From Phorcus lineatus (taxonomy: Eukaryota > Mollusca > Gastropoda > Trochida > Trochidae), in assembly GCA_921293015.1 (NCBI GenBank), contig OV121084.1, positions 22,696,960 to 22,760,959 of the forward strand: 64,000 bases of DNA. The letters are read 5' to 3'. The translations under genes were made by a program, and so were the position numbers. The notes under the pieces are model-generated. The model worked only from the letters and a program-made list of their open reading frames with translations, did no database searches and had not been told where the DNA came from. Positions 43,301 to 53,075 of the stretch are shown here, in pieces; the first letter of the stretch is position 1, and the number at the start of each line of letters is the position of its first letter.

Positions 43301-43740
43301 AAGTGAATCAGTTACAAGATTTATGATACAAAGCTTTTATTTCAGTCGACGCATCTATGAAAGATCAATGCTTTTGACGTACATGAAATGAACATAGAAG
43401 ACTTAGATAGATAGTACGTACGTTTTCATTTGAGGTGATAAAGGGCTTTGTTTATGTCGCCTTATAAACCTAATCAAAACTATTTAAAAACATTTATATT
43501 ACAACATTAAATTGATTATATCAACTATATTTCTTTGTCATTTCTTATTCTACGTTTGAAGGCAAAACTGTACGCTGACTTAAGTTGTTGACATAAGCTA
43601 ACGATCAATATTAACAGCAGGGGTTTAATATCTCAGATACACCAACTTTAATTTCAAGATATGAGATAAACAATAAGCAATAAACAATCAATTACAACCA
43701 TAGAAATTGTCAAACACATTGCATATGCCAATGCATCCAA
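40362..43740. other. Unannotated right part of the 16-kb element
   Basis: Begins with a TTTA tetranucleotide run (40361-40382). 40755-41170 is a diverged copy of 34080-34500 in the same orientation. No frame above 90 codons shows a domain I recognise. Otherwise AT-rich, unassigned. Confidence 0.4.
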
Positions 43741-43987
43741 TTCTTAATGCAAGACAGGACGCGTTACAGCTCATTAGTGGAAGCCGGAAGCGCGTAAGCA
43801 ATGCGTAGCATTTCGCTAGCAGGGGGCGTTATAATGAGGATGCGTTGTAGAGGAGGGAAACTTTAACATTGAATATCTTCTTTCCTAATTAACATAAGCA
43901 GTTCATCTTTTCAAATTGTACAAAAGTTAATATACAGTTTCAGAAAAAAATCAAAATTTATTGAATATCTCTCAAAAAATAAAAACT

Positions 43988-44134
43988 CGAAATTTCTAGA
44001 AATTTCTAGAAAGTTTCTAGATACGTTCTAGAAAGTTTCTAGAAAGTTTCTAGATCCGTTCTAGAAAGTTTCTAGAACCGTTCTAGAAATTTTCTAGATA
44101 CGTTCTAGATACGTTCTAGAAATTTCTAGAAAGG
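43988..44134. repeat. Right terminal array of TTCTAGAA motifs
   Basis: Inverted counterpart of 28031-28179. It contains nine perfect TTCTAGAA octamers plus several TTCTAGAT variants, alternating with GTTTCTAGAAA and CGTTCTAGA phrases. It is preceded by AAAACTCGAAATTTC, the complement of the sequence following the left array. Confidence 0.85.
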
Positions 44135-44343
44135 GGGTACTTTGTTTATGGGTGTAGTGTACCCCTGAAGACAACACCCCTCTGGTGTCTGCCGCCAGGG
44201 CCCACAAGGTGCACTTGTTGTTAGAAGTTAGTACATTAGTACAACAACACCCATTAAAAACCGTAACCCGAAAGCTCAATCAGCTAGAGGGTGCACGACT
44301 CTGCCCACTGGAGAGAACAGACTTGCCAAACCGAGCACGCTCA

Positions 44344-44620
44344 CTTGAGTGAGTCTAGTTGATAGTGTCTGATGAACGTGCTAGGCCGGCTCCAAATGGC
44401 GGCAGAGCAGATCTCTTCAATGGGCAGGGCCGCCGCATAAGCCTTAGAGGTTGCCACCATCCTAACCGAATGAGCTTTCAAACCCTCTGGGGCCTGTAGT
44501 CCCTTATGAACGTACCCCAGATAAATTGCCGATACTATCCATCTCGAGATGGTCTGCTTTTAGGCCGGCAGGCCGGACTTATTCCCGCCGTAGCAGCAAA
44601 ACAACTGTTTATCCTTACGG
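44344..44620 (-). pseudogene. DIRS-type tyrosine recombinase, C-terminal fragment
   Basis: The minus-strand frame reads RKDKQLFCCYGGNKSG, a stop, KQTISRWIVSAIYLGYVHKG, then LKAHSVRMVATSKAYAAALP, EEICSAAIWSRPSTFIRHYQ and a stop. HSVR supplies the second catalytic arginine region, the W.RP.TF..HY block holds the nucleophilic tyrosine, and the KQTISRWI block is usual in recombinases of DIRS retroelements. These enzymes integrate circular cDNA without target duplication. One in-frame stop and loss of the N-terminal half make it non-functional. It lies just outside the right end of the 16-kb element and may be unrelated to it. Confidence 0.7.
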
Positions 44621-44689
44621 ATTTCTTTTGTTCATTAAATGTATATATGAATTCTTTCGGTAATGCAATTGAGCTTGAGTTTTAGCTGC

Positions 44690-44830
44690 CCACTAATACG
44701 TCACATACTGGGCGTGTTGGTCATGCTTCAATGATTTTGTCAAACCTTTCCCCAGTCTGATTAGGTGGTTATCCTAAACCAGGGTATAAAAGGTGTATTA
44801 GTGGTCGAATTAAAGTGTATATTTTCTTCC
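44690..44830 (+). repeat. Promoter-like repeat, copy 1
   Basis: Contains TTCAATGATTTTG, CTCATTAGGTGGTTATCC-like sequence (TGATTAGGTGGTTATCC), then GGGTATAAAAGG, then GAATTAAAGTGTATA. A diverged second copy lies at 45880-46018 in the same orientation. A TATA box in a repeated unit suggests the end of an LTR-like or DIRS-like retroelement, but no coding part joins the two copies. Confidence 0.5.
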
Positions 44831-45879
44831 TTTTTTTTGCCGTAAATGCAAACATTTATGAAACGGAATAAGTCCTACATGTACATGACAAGAGTTGACT
44901 AAAAAATTTCCAAATGCAATGAAATAAAGAAAAACAAGTGAAAATTTTGTTATCCAACAGGGATGAAATCGTTTTGGATATTAATTCACCTACGGACATT
45001 GGTTATAGTGTAGGAGCATGTGTTTACTTTCATTAAAGATCGACTGAAAATGACAACTTTCGTGATTCATAAAATATGTATTCAAATTCACCAGTAACTT
45101 GAATTTAAATGTTCTAAATCGACCGATAAACAACTTTGATGCGGCTTATCAAATCACCAGCTAATTAGCACCAGTGAACAGAACTGAAATGGTCACTGAA
45201 GCGTGTCCTGTCACATGACGTGCTAGTCGGCGGAAGTATAACCTCCTTAATGAAAGAACAACAGGAAATCTCACAGTCTTAACAACTGTTTAAACATATT
45301 CAAAGACATCCAAACAACTCCAAACTCTGATAAATTAATGTTTAATATATCTTTGATTATTTGTATTGTTCCAAGCGAAAGACAGTGTTTTAATACGATG
45401 CTATGCGCACTATCCCATGTGTACATCAATTACGACTTCTGCCAAATGTTGTCACAACAATCAGACTGGTTGAACTACTTTTATTCTTTTATGACACACA
45501 GGTGGCCGTTCTGTAATTCTATCGTATTCAATTTCGATTCCTGATTTAATGGTCTCTAATTATACCTTTTGAATTTTCATGCCTTGAACCCCCCAAGCGG
45601 AATATATGTCCTGTCATAACGGCGTAACTCTTGGCATTCGACTGCTACTTAGTTTATTGTCACGCCGTCCAGTCATTATGAACCAATGATCTTGTAGTAG
45701 ATATATTCGGCCAAGAAATTAAGAGAAGGAGATTTGGCTCATGCACTTCTACCAACGATGACACTCATTTTAAAAAGTAGATCGTTAATAACGGGTGCCA
45801 ACATTCTTTAGGATTACATAGGATGTTTCTAACGCTTGAGCCAGGTATGTTTTCATGTCATTGATTGTTAACTTCAAAG

Positions 45880-46018
45880 ACAAAGATATTGCCACACGGT
45901 GTGAGATGCTTCGATGATTTTGATTAAGCCTTCGCCAATCTCATTAGGTGGTTATCCAAAACAGAGGTACAAAAGGTCTCGTAGAAGTTGAATTAAAGTG
46001 TATAATTGATTCTTATAA
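45880..46018 (+). repeat. Promoter-like repeat, copy 2
   Basis: Counterpart of 44690-44830: TTCGATGATTTTG, CTCATTAGGTGGTTATCC, GAGGTACAAAAGG (TATA box changed to TACAAAAG), GTTGAATTAAAGTGTATA. The two copies are 1.19 kb apart. The sequence between them and the rest of 44831-46914 shows no recognisable gene. Confidence 0.5.
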
Positions 46019-46914
46019 ATGAAGCGAATACAGAAAATAATTTGTAATAATCAAAAGTATGCGTTACGTCTCGTCTTTAATCAACGTAAATCTATGATCA
46101 AAACGACAGTGAATTTGCATCATTTTATTTTGTGCTAATAACATAAACTCCTATTACTCAAGTAGGTACATAAATAATCTAATCGAAATGAATGCATACA
46201 GAATCAAAATCAAATTGCACATCTCCTGATTTGGTTTTTGATGTACCGAACCAAATCCTGACACCCCTAACCATCAGTGTTCCTGTTTATCGGTATTTAC
46301 CTGTAAAATACCTGTAATCAAGACAATGACCGGCACAATAACATGCTGTCGGTCCCAGGGACCGTTATGTCAGACAGATATACATATGAAAAAAGATTTT
46401 GTCAGATAAACGATGACTACAAACGTGACACTGTATTTGATAATCAGTGTCATTTTCATCAAGCTTGTATTTTAGATATAGAGATTAATACCCGAGCGTG
46501 GATGTCATATAGTATTTACAACACGAGTGACTGAAAAATGATACTCATATTCAGCCGCGATCTAAATATAGCAGTAGGCGTATGAATACAGTGACAAGGT
46601 CAAGGTCAAGGTGCACTGACTCTGTTGTGGTAACCCTAAATCTAGCGCCAATTTGAAATCGTCATAACACATAGCTTTCATTTCATTTATCATTTTAACT
46701 TTCAAATTGATTTTTAGAAAATTATAAAACCAGTAACATTCAAAAATCTAAAATATTACCTCACATTTGAGAGAATCACTTCGATCACGTACTGTAACTG
46801 TTACTGCATTCGAAAGGAACACACTGTTGGAAACTCTGACACTAACAACATAAAAAGTCAAAAAGAAAGGTGACAAGATTAACGACTGAACAACAACTTT
46901 AGGTCAAACGAATG

Positions 46915-47314
46915 TCAGCACTTGATCGGCATGTGGTATTTAATCGTCATCCGAAGAATCTGAAAAAACAACAGGACAGATTCGTCAACGCTTCGGGTTG
47001 GGTTCACTCGCACTTGGGTGATCAGCTGATTGAACGGCACTGGCAGTCGCACCCGTTGCATTTCCAATGCTGATGTTGGAAACACCTCCGTATATTGGCC
47101 CAGCAAAGATTGTACAGATAATTTCAGAGGGAAATGCTTTGTTGTTGTTCTGGACTGAAAAGACTTGTGAATTTTGTTTCGACGGGAGAATGTTTTGATC
47201 AAAATTGACTGGTAACGAGTCAACGTCGCCAGAATTCGGGAGTGACAACTGCCTATTTGCTGGAGTTTGGGCCGACAGAAGCGAACCAATATTTCTGTGT
47301 TGGGCATTCGACAA
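46915..47314 (-). CDS. Unidentified minus-strand ORFs, possible exon
   Basis: Two overlapping minus frames are open here. The one ending at 46985 reads more like protein (SNAQHRNIGSLLSAQTPANR, NISIGNATGATASAVQSADH, SEPNPKR). The other starts MPNTEILVRFC and ends at 46915. Downstream of SEPNPKR there is TGTTGTTTTTTCAG followed by ATTCTTCGGATGACGATTAA, which would read DSSDDD and a stop if spliced, suggesting a terminal exon, but I cannot place a donor. Upstream at 47420-47470 are CACGTGAC and an ATTGG (CCAAT) box. It lies within GCC1 intron 1 on the same strand. No family is recognised. Confidence 0.3.
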
Positions 47315-47693
47315 TCCGGAATGATTTATTAGAAACGATCAAAGTTTCAGAGGACAGAGATTAACGCAAGTCATAGAGTATAAAGTTTGTACATAGTAAA
47401 AAGTTGTGAATGAAAAACTAGTCCCACATTCCGATGTCACGTGGTCATCCAACTCGACCAATCAAATTGCCGCTAGGGTTTATTATACATGTGCAACATA
47501 TCAGAGTTTATGTCATGACTTATCTCAACACATATGGATAATAAAGAACCATATTGCATCATCTTTACTTAGAGAAGTTTGAAATAAAAAAAAATAATGA
47601 TTTCTTTTCAGAAGACTTGGGGCTTTCACAAAGATTGATATTTAGAAATGGCTTTCCACTTCAACAGTGGAAAATCTAAAAGATGTTCATGTA

Positions 47694-48993
47694 CCGTATA
47701 TGACCGGGTATAAGCCCCCCTCGCGTATAAGCCGACCCCCTTTCTCAACCCCCCAAATCCCAGTAAAATCCCGGTATCTCAAGTATAAACCGACCCCGTT
47801 TTCTACACTTCGCGGCTGACTGGCTGAAGTTCCATGGCAGGTGGATGTTACCATCGATACGTTGACACTTGATCTGGCTTTATCGAAACATTCTTTATTT
47901 TTCAGGCATTTATCAAAAATAAACTATTACTACAAAATAAAATATTGACTTACGGTGTCTGTTGTTTGTTTTAATAAAATCTTCCTTCATTCCCATTAAC
48001 ACGAACTTTTTAGACAAACTTCCATGCGTCTTTGTGTGTCGCTCATGATATTTGTTAAAAGTCTTTTCATTGGTACAGAAAAGGGAAGTTGGAAAACTCG
48101 ACCAATCAGCAAGTCAAATACATTGTGCATTTTAACGCTACTTTCGATTCAAGATGGGGCCGTCTATTACCGGTACATGGGCACAGGAAACGTTAATTAC
48201 AGCTTTAATTGCTGTTAATTGATCATTAAAGCTAAGATGTTGACCAAATACATTATGTCATTACTAGTTAATTAACATCTAACAGATCTCTTAACAACCT
48301 GAATAACATGTTCATCCATCATGCGTTAAATGCTTATTGTCTATCGATACCTACGGTAAATCTCATTTGATTGTACAGCATCATTATTTTAAGTTGCCTA
48401 TTTAGAAATTCAATGACTCATTCATAGAGCTTAAAATATATGACAATGCGATCTTTGCCATCTCAGAAACAATGCGACAACTTTATTTAAGACATTACTT
48501 ATCTTTTTGTTTAATTGACTTATTGTAAACTTTTGCACGAGGTTCCATCTCATATAACACCAGTTTCTATTCAACTTCTCATTTGTCCACGTCACAAGGG
48601 CTTGTCACTCGCATTCAGGTCAAATTATCGATTGATATTTGCCAGCTAACACGTGTTGCGTGTTGAATATTACTGGTACATAAATAATTTATATATATAT
48701 GTTTTTTAACTTTCCATTCGTATTTTTCTCAATATATTCATTATAAAACAACAATAAGACAAAGGTATATTTATTTCAAACTTTTATTATTTAAATGACA
48801 TCGATGATTATGCACTGTCTTCGATGTAAACATTGTCTCCCTGGACTCGCTTGGCTTGATGAACCGGGCTGGATACTTACCTGGCCTCAGGAATTTTTGG
48901 TCTGAAACATAGACTTAGGGTATAGGCCGACCCCCCTCTTTGACCCCCCAATTTCTGGTATCAAATTCTCGGCTTATACCCGGTCATATACGG
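47694..48993. mobile_element. TA-flanked inverted-repeat element, 1300 bp (Tc1/mariner-type MITE)
   Basis: TA (47692-47693), then CCGTATATGACCGGGTATAA. The right end is the exact complement, followed by TA (48994-48995). The perfect terminal repeat is about 23 bp, and GACCCCC-rich subterminal stretches are also mirrored. There is no transposase inside. The first bases CCGTAT are shared with the smaller element at 60176-60507. Confidence 0.75.
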
Positions 48994-48995
48994 TA

Positions 48996-49508
48996 AATTA
49001 AGAAATAAGGGTTCAGGAGGTCATTATTTTGAACAACATTTATTCCCTTCTAAAGAATAATTTTGATGTACTGTGCATAAAAATCTCACTTTCCATGAAA
49101 ACTGATAGCTGGACCTAACTCTATAAATGGAAATGTAACTTGCTATGGGGGTCAAGTGTTTGGACTTTCAATATTTTGAAGGTGTTTTGTAAAAATTACT
49201 GAATAATTAAGGTAAAAATGTAAGTTTCCACTTATATTAAAATAACACAAATATTATCTAATTTATTTATTACTAATGATGCTGAAAAAACATCACTGCT
49301 GCATGTCAACTTGTTCAACATTTGTTCACTGCAATGCTGGCTTTTGTTTTTGCCTCCAAAAGATCACAATACGATGAGGAACACAGTCATTGACTTGCAA
49401 TAATGTAAATATGAATAAAACAAAAGTAATCTGAGATGATATTTTTTTGTGATTTTAGAATTAACAGGACTTGCCAAATATTCCTAGGACCGATATTTTT
49501 TGTTGTTG
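48996..49508. other. Unannotated spacer
   Basis: AT-rich sequence between a MITE and a foldback element; no feature is recognised. Confidence 0.35.
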
Positions 49509-50558
49509 CCGGTGTAGCAGGCCATTTCTTCCCCAGTGTAAACTTTCCCCGGGGAGAAAATAGCCTAGGCCAAACTTTCCCCGGGGAAGGTTCGGCCTAG
49601 GCTATTTTCTCCCCAGGGAAAGTTTAGACTAGGCCAAACTTTCCCCCCCTGGGCTCTATCTTCCCAAACTTTCCCCACCCTTGATTCTACCTATACCTAT
49701 TTTCTATTGTCAAAATTCATGGCAATTTGAACCCCACTTAACTTACACTTACAAATCATGTTCTTGTATCAATATTGTGCAGACATTAACTTATATTGAC
49801 AGCTTCTCTGCCTTTCTCGTCTAACTAGTATAACTTTCTATTTAGGGGGAGTCTGGCCTAGCTAGGCTATTTCTTCCCCACCCTTGTTATTTATTTTCAG
49901 GGAGTAAATTCTGGCCTAGCTAGGCTATTTTTCCCCCACATTCAGTCTTCATATATTAGGAGGGGGAGTCTGGCCTAGCTAGGCTTTTTCTTCCCCACCC
50001 TTGTTATTTATTTTCAGGGGGGAAGTTCTGGCCTAGTTAGGCTATTTCCCCCCACCCTTGTTATTTATTTTCAGAGGGGAAGTTCTGGCCTAGCTAGGCT
50101 ATTTCCCCCCACCCTTGTTATTTATTTTCAGGGGGGAAGTTCTGGCCTAGCTAGGCTTTTTCTTCCCCACCCTCAGTCTTCATTTTCAGGGGGGAAAGAG
50201 TGGGGAAGAAATAGCCCAGCTAGGCCAGAGTTTCCCCCTTTAGATTAACACCCACCTGTATATAGTTCTCACAATATAGAATGAAAACAAGCAATGTTGT
50301 GAAAGTAGCCTAGTTAGACCAGAATGTTATCAGTTGAACATATGGATGAAAGGCAAAAAAGTTGCCAATATAAGTGAAAACACTATAGATAAAAGAAGAG
50401 GATTTGTAAGTATTAGTTAGGTTGGGTCCAAATTGCTATGAGTGAAGACAATAGAAAAAGGTGTAGGTAAAATCAAGGGTGGGGAAGGTTTGGCCTAGGC
50501 CAGAGTTTCCCCGGGGAAGATTGAGTCCAGGGGGGGAAAGTCTGGCCTGTTACACCGG
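49509..50558. mobile_element. G/C-rich foldback element with internal minisatellite
   Basis: Left end CCGGTGTAGCAGGCCA; the right end is the complement of CCGGTGTAACAGGCCA. Subterminal stretches of TTTCCCCGGGGA, CTAGGCCAAACTTTCCCC and complements make much of the 1050 bp self-complementary. It abuts a mariner copy that lacks its 5' part, so it probably inserted into that mariner. No clear target duplication or coding content. Confidence 0.75.
49850..50190. repeat. Minisatellite of about 60 bp inside the foldback
   Basis: Five to six units with the phrases CACCCTTGTTATTTATTTTC, AGGGGGGAAGTTCTGG and CCTAGCTAGGCTATTT. CCTAGCTAGG is itself palindromic. Units differ at a few positions, so the array is not freshly amplified. 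Confidence 0.8.
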
Positions 50559-51400
50559 TCCAAGAGACTGGCAAAATAAAATGCCAGCGGGAACACTGGA
50601 CCATTCAACACATAGCTGAGACATTGGGCATTAGTTTTGGGTTGGTATACACAGTACTGACAGATGTTCTTCACATGAGAAAGCTTTCTGCAAGATGGGT
50701 GCCAAGAATGTTAACAGGTGACAAGAAGCAGAAACACCTGGACATTTAAAAGGAACTTTTGGCTCGATTCAGGGGAGACAGGGATAATTTCCTGAAACTA
50801 TTAGTGACCCTGAAACTAAAAACCAAAGCAAACAGTGGAGGCATGCCAATACCCCAATCCCAAAAAGTACAAGCAAGTTCAATCTGCTGGAAAGGTGATG
50901 GTCTTAGTTTTTTTGGATAGCCAGGGTCAAACTATCAACAGGGCATATTATGCTAATGAACTGAGGCAATTAAGGGCAGCCATCAAGGCCAAGCGGCGAG
51001 GGAAGCTCAATGCAGGAGTTCTGCTCCTTCACAACAATGCTCCAGTCCACACAGCATAAGTTGTTGTCACTGCCACGATCAAAATGCGACTTTGAAATTC
51101 TTCCACATCCACCCTACTTCCCAGATGTGGCCCCATCAGACTTCTTCCAAGTCCCCAATCTAAAGAACCATTTATATGGACATGTTTTTGCTGATAACAG
51201 CCTGATAGCTGTCATGGAAATATTTCTTCAGACCTGGATGCAGAGTTTTACAAGAATCATGAATGGCAAAATTTAGCTTGAACATGACAGGTCCAAATGT
51301 ATTGATATCATTGGACACTATGTTGAAAATAAAATGCTTAAAATGATACTTTGATCTTGTTTTTTATGTCATTCTACAAACTTTTTAATTCACCCTTGTA
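50559..51400 (+). pseudogene. Mariner transposase, 5'-truncated, with a changed catalytic residue
   Basis: Reads KCQREHWTIQHIAETLG, MRKLSARWVPRMLTGDKKQK, a stop, KELLARFRGDRDNFLKLLVT, then after a shift ETKNQSKQWRHANTPIPKK and AGKVMVLVFLDSQG. It continues LLLHNNAPVHTA (canonical HDNAPVH, so the second catalytic Asp is Asn) and YFPDVAPSDFF. The first Asp block is also damaged. The 3' end ATTCACCCTTGTA at 51400 looks like the terminal repeat; the 5' part was replaced by the foldback at 49509-50558. Mariner enzymes integrate at TA. This copy is dead. Confidence 0.85.
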
Positions 51401-51764
51401 TCCTTCAGCAAAACACTGGAGATAGATGGAAATTGGGTAAGTAGTGTTCAAAACAGCTGCCCGACTGACTGCCTGCCAGCCAAATGCTGGTAAATTTCAG
51501 AGGGGGCTTGTTGGAGAAGAGATCTGCATCCCTGCCATGGAAAGACATGTACCAAGTGTCTACACATTGCGGGATTTACATTGCAAGGGAGCAGGTTGAT
51601 TTTCCAAACCACTTGTGCTGCTTGCCAGTAAGGACCAAAAGTTCTTTTAAACCTTATGGGCAACGCTCTTGCCCAAATCCTTGGAACAGACAAGCCAAAA
51701 AAAAGGGTATGACAACAATACACAAATGGTTGGACACAAATGATAATCATACAAATGCTCTTAC
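51401..51764. other. Start of GCC1 intron 1 sequence
   Basis: Lies between the mariner 3' end and exon 1; no independent feature is recognised. Confidence 0.4.
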
Positions 51765-51849
51765 CTCTGAGCCTTGACTCATAACGCTTGAGCTGCTCTT
51801 TCTGGGATTCAATGGTACCCAACAGATCACTTCTTGTAGCCTTCTCCAT
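51765..51849 (-). CDS. GCC1: GCC1, coding exon 1 with start codon
   Basis: ATG at 51849 in the context CCAAAATGG (A at -3, G at +4). The 28 complete codons read MEKATRSDLLGTIESQKEQL then KRYESRLR, followed by one base of a split codon and the donor GTAAGA. GCC1 proteins begin with a short head and the same DLLxTIExQKxQL coiled-coil start, continuing directly into DVVRAYK, which is supplied in phase by the exon at 13557-13732. An acceptor-like TTGATTTAG lies just upstream (ending 51873), so a 5' untranslated exon probably exists farther right. The ORF that continues past the donor shows no similarity to GCC1. Confidence 0.85.
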
Positions 51850-51872
51850 TTTGGTCAACCAAGGCTGTCATT

Positions 51873-52409
51873 CTAAATCAATGAATTATTCAAATGTTAG
51901 TATAGTTGATATTTGATAAAAACTTCCATCCAAAAATGATTCAATAACTTTTAGAGAGGCATATTGTGATATCACACTATTGATGGGACTATTGAGACTC
52001 AAACTTGAACAAGTTGATATTCTGTCAATAATTTGATATCAGCATCAATAAGGTTAGCAATAGGGCAAACTGAGCAAGGCTCAGGCACTACCCAATGTCG
52101 ACGAACTTTGGGCACTTTTGACTAGGAGCTGAGGCAATGTTGAGTGCAATTTGTGTTCAACAATGTATGTTCTTTTATCTGTTTCACTAGATAAACATTT
52201 AATTGTCAGTAATATTTCTTATCAAACTTTTGCTGGGAGGTACATTCTACAGATTCAAGAAAGAAATTGACAAAATATTTCTTTCATTGCAAATCTTGAC
52301 TCTCAATTCAGGAAATGTAGGAAGCACTCAAATATCTCATTCTGTATTCAATAACAAGGAGAAACAACCACATAGTCAAACTAAAGAGTGTTGTTACTCG
52401 TAAAAACAA
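51873..52409. other. Unannotated sequence upstream of GCC1 exon 1
   Basis: Contains no recognisable exon, promoter or repeat; possibly intron between a non-coding first exon and exon 1. Confidence 0.35.
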
Positions 52410-53075
52410 ATGTCTCCCCATGATGAATTTGGTGATGATTGGTCGAATACCCTTAGTCTGGAAACAAACACATCCCTAATAAAGCCAAATTTTAAATTGT
52501 TGCCAAAGGGCCAGCATATGAGCTTCAAAAGAATCACCAAATGCAATCATAACTAGACCACTTCAGCATATTTGGTTTTTTTAAACTCAAATAATATTTA
52601 AGAATTTTTCTATAAAACAACATAAACTTTAGGTTTTGGTTAATGAACATCTCCACAGTTTTGACAAAATATTAACTACATATGATTCAATTTAAGATTA
52701 AGAAAATATAAAATTGAAAAAGAAGTTGAAACCCCCAAAAGGCACATCTACATAATATGAAGAGGATGTGTACCAAATTTGGTGAGGATTGGTCATGTAG
52801 TTTCAGAGTTATGCTCCGGAAACTAACACTAACCTTCAAATTGACAACTCCAAACTGTTGCCAAGGAAACAAAAAAAAGAATTGAAAAAGAAGTTAAAAC
52901 CCCCAAAAGGCACATCTACATGATATGAATGGGATATGTACCAAATTTGGTGAAGATTGGTCATGTAGTTTCATAGTTGTGCTCCGGAAACGCTCGGGAA
53001 CGCCAACGCGGACGAGGACCCGGACGGGAACTCAGCCAAAACCAATATGTCTCCCGACCCTTCGGGGGGAGACAT
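52410..53075. mobile_element. Element with ATGTCTCCCC inverted ends and internal duplication
   Basis: Begins ATGTCTCCCC (52410) and ends GGGGGGAGACAT (53075). Inside, a unit near 170 bp is repeated: 52705-52880 and 52880-53000 share AAACCCCCAAAAGGCACATC, GTACCAAATTTGGTGA and GATTGGTCATGTAGTTTC. The first 60 bp hold a shorter form. The right end also forms its own hairpin (53046-53075, loop GACCCTTC). I recall similar ATGTCTCCC-ended repeats from bivalves, without certainty. Confidence 0.6.

Larger units (their letters stand above)
28003..44161. mobile_element. Putative 16-kb terminal-inverted-repeat element, degenerate
   Basis: Sequence reading inward from 28003 and inward (reverse complement) from 44161 is related. 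Both have TACA/TACAC-type starts, AAACA..TACCCC, a 150-bp array of CTAGAAA-type motifs, then AATTTCGAGTTTT and about 150-200 bp of weaker similarity (AGGAA.GA, then AATATTGAACTTTAAA versus CAATGTTAAAGTTT, then AACGC). The pair is inverted and separated by 15.8 kb. The interior has no intact transposase: it holds LINE fragments, MITEs and a nested Penelope-like element. The alternative is two independent solo ends of one family in inverted orientation. No target duplication was found. Confidence 0.5.
13733..51764 (-). other. GCC1: Intron 1 of GCC1, about 38 kb, filled with transposons
   Basis: Bounded by donor GTAAGA (51764 downwards) and acceptor TTTGATAG (ending 13733) on the minus strand. 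It contains piggyBac relics, two LINEs, the 16-kb inverted-repeat region, a Penelope-like element, a DIRS recombinase relic, a TA-flanked MITE, a foldback and a mariner. No other host exon was recognised inside it. The phase match of the two exons argues that they are spliced together. Confidence 0.75.

Noticed and set aside
49850..50190. CRISPR-like array
   Set aside because: Repeats vary, there are no unique spacers, and the genome is clearly animal; it is a minisatellite within a foldback.
51448..51764. Continuation of the GCC1 exon 1 frame as protein
   Set aside because: A consensus donor GTAAGA lies at 51764 and the following residues do not resemble GCC1, whereas the exon at 13732 continues it in phase.
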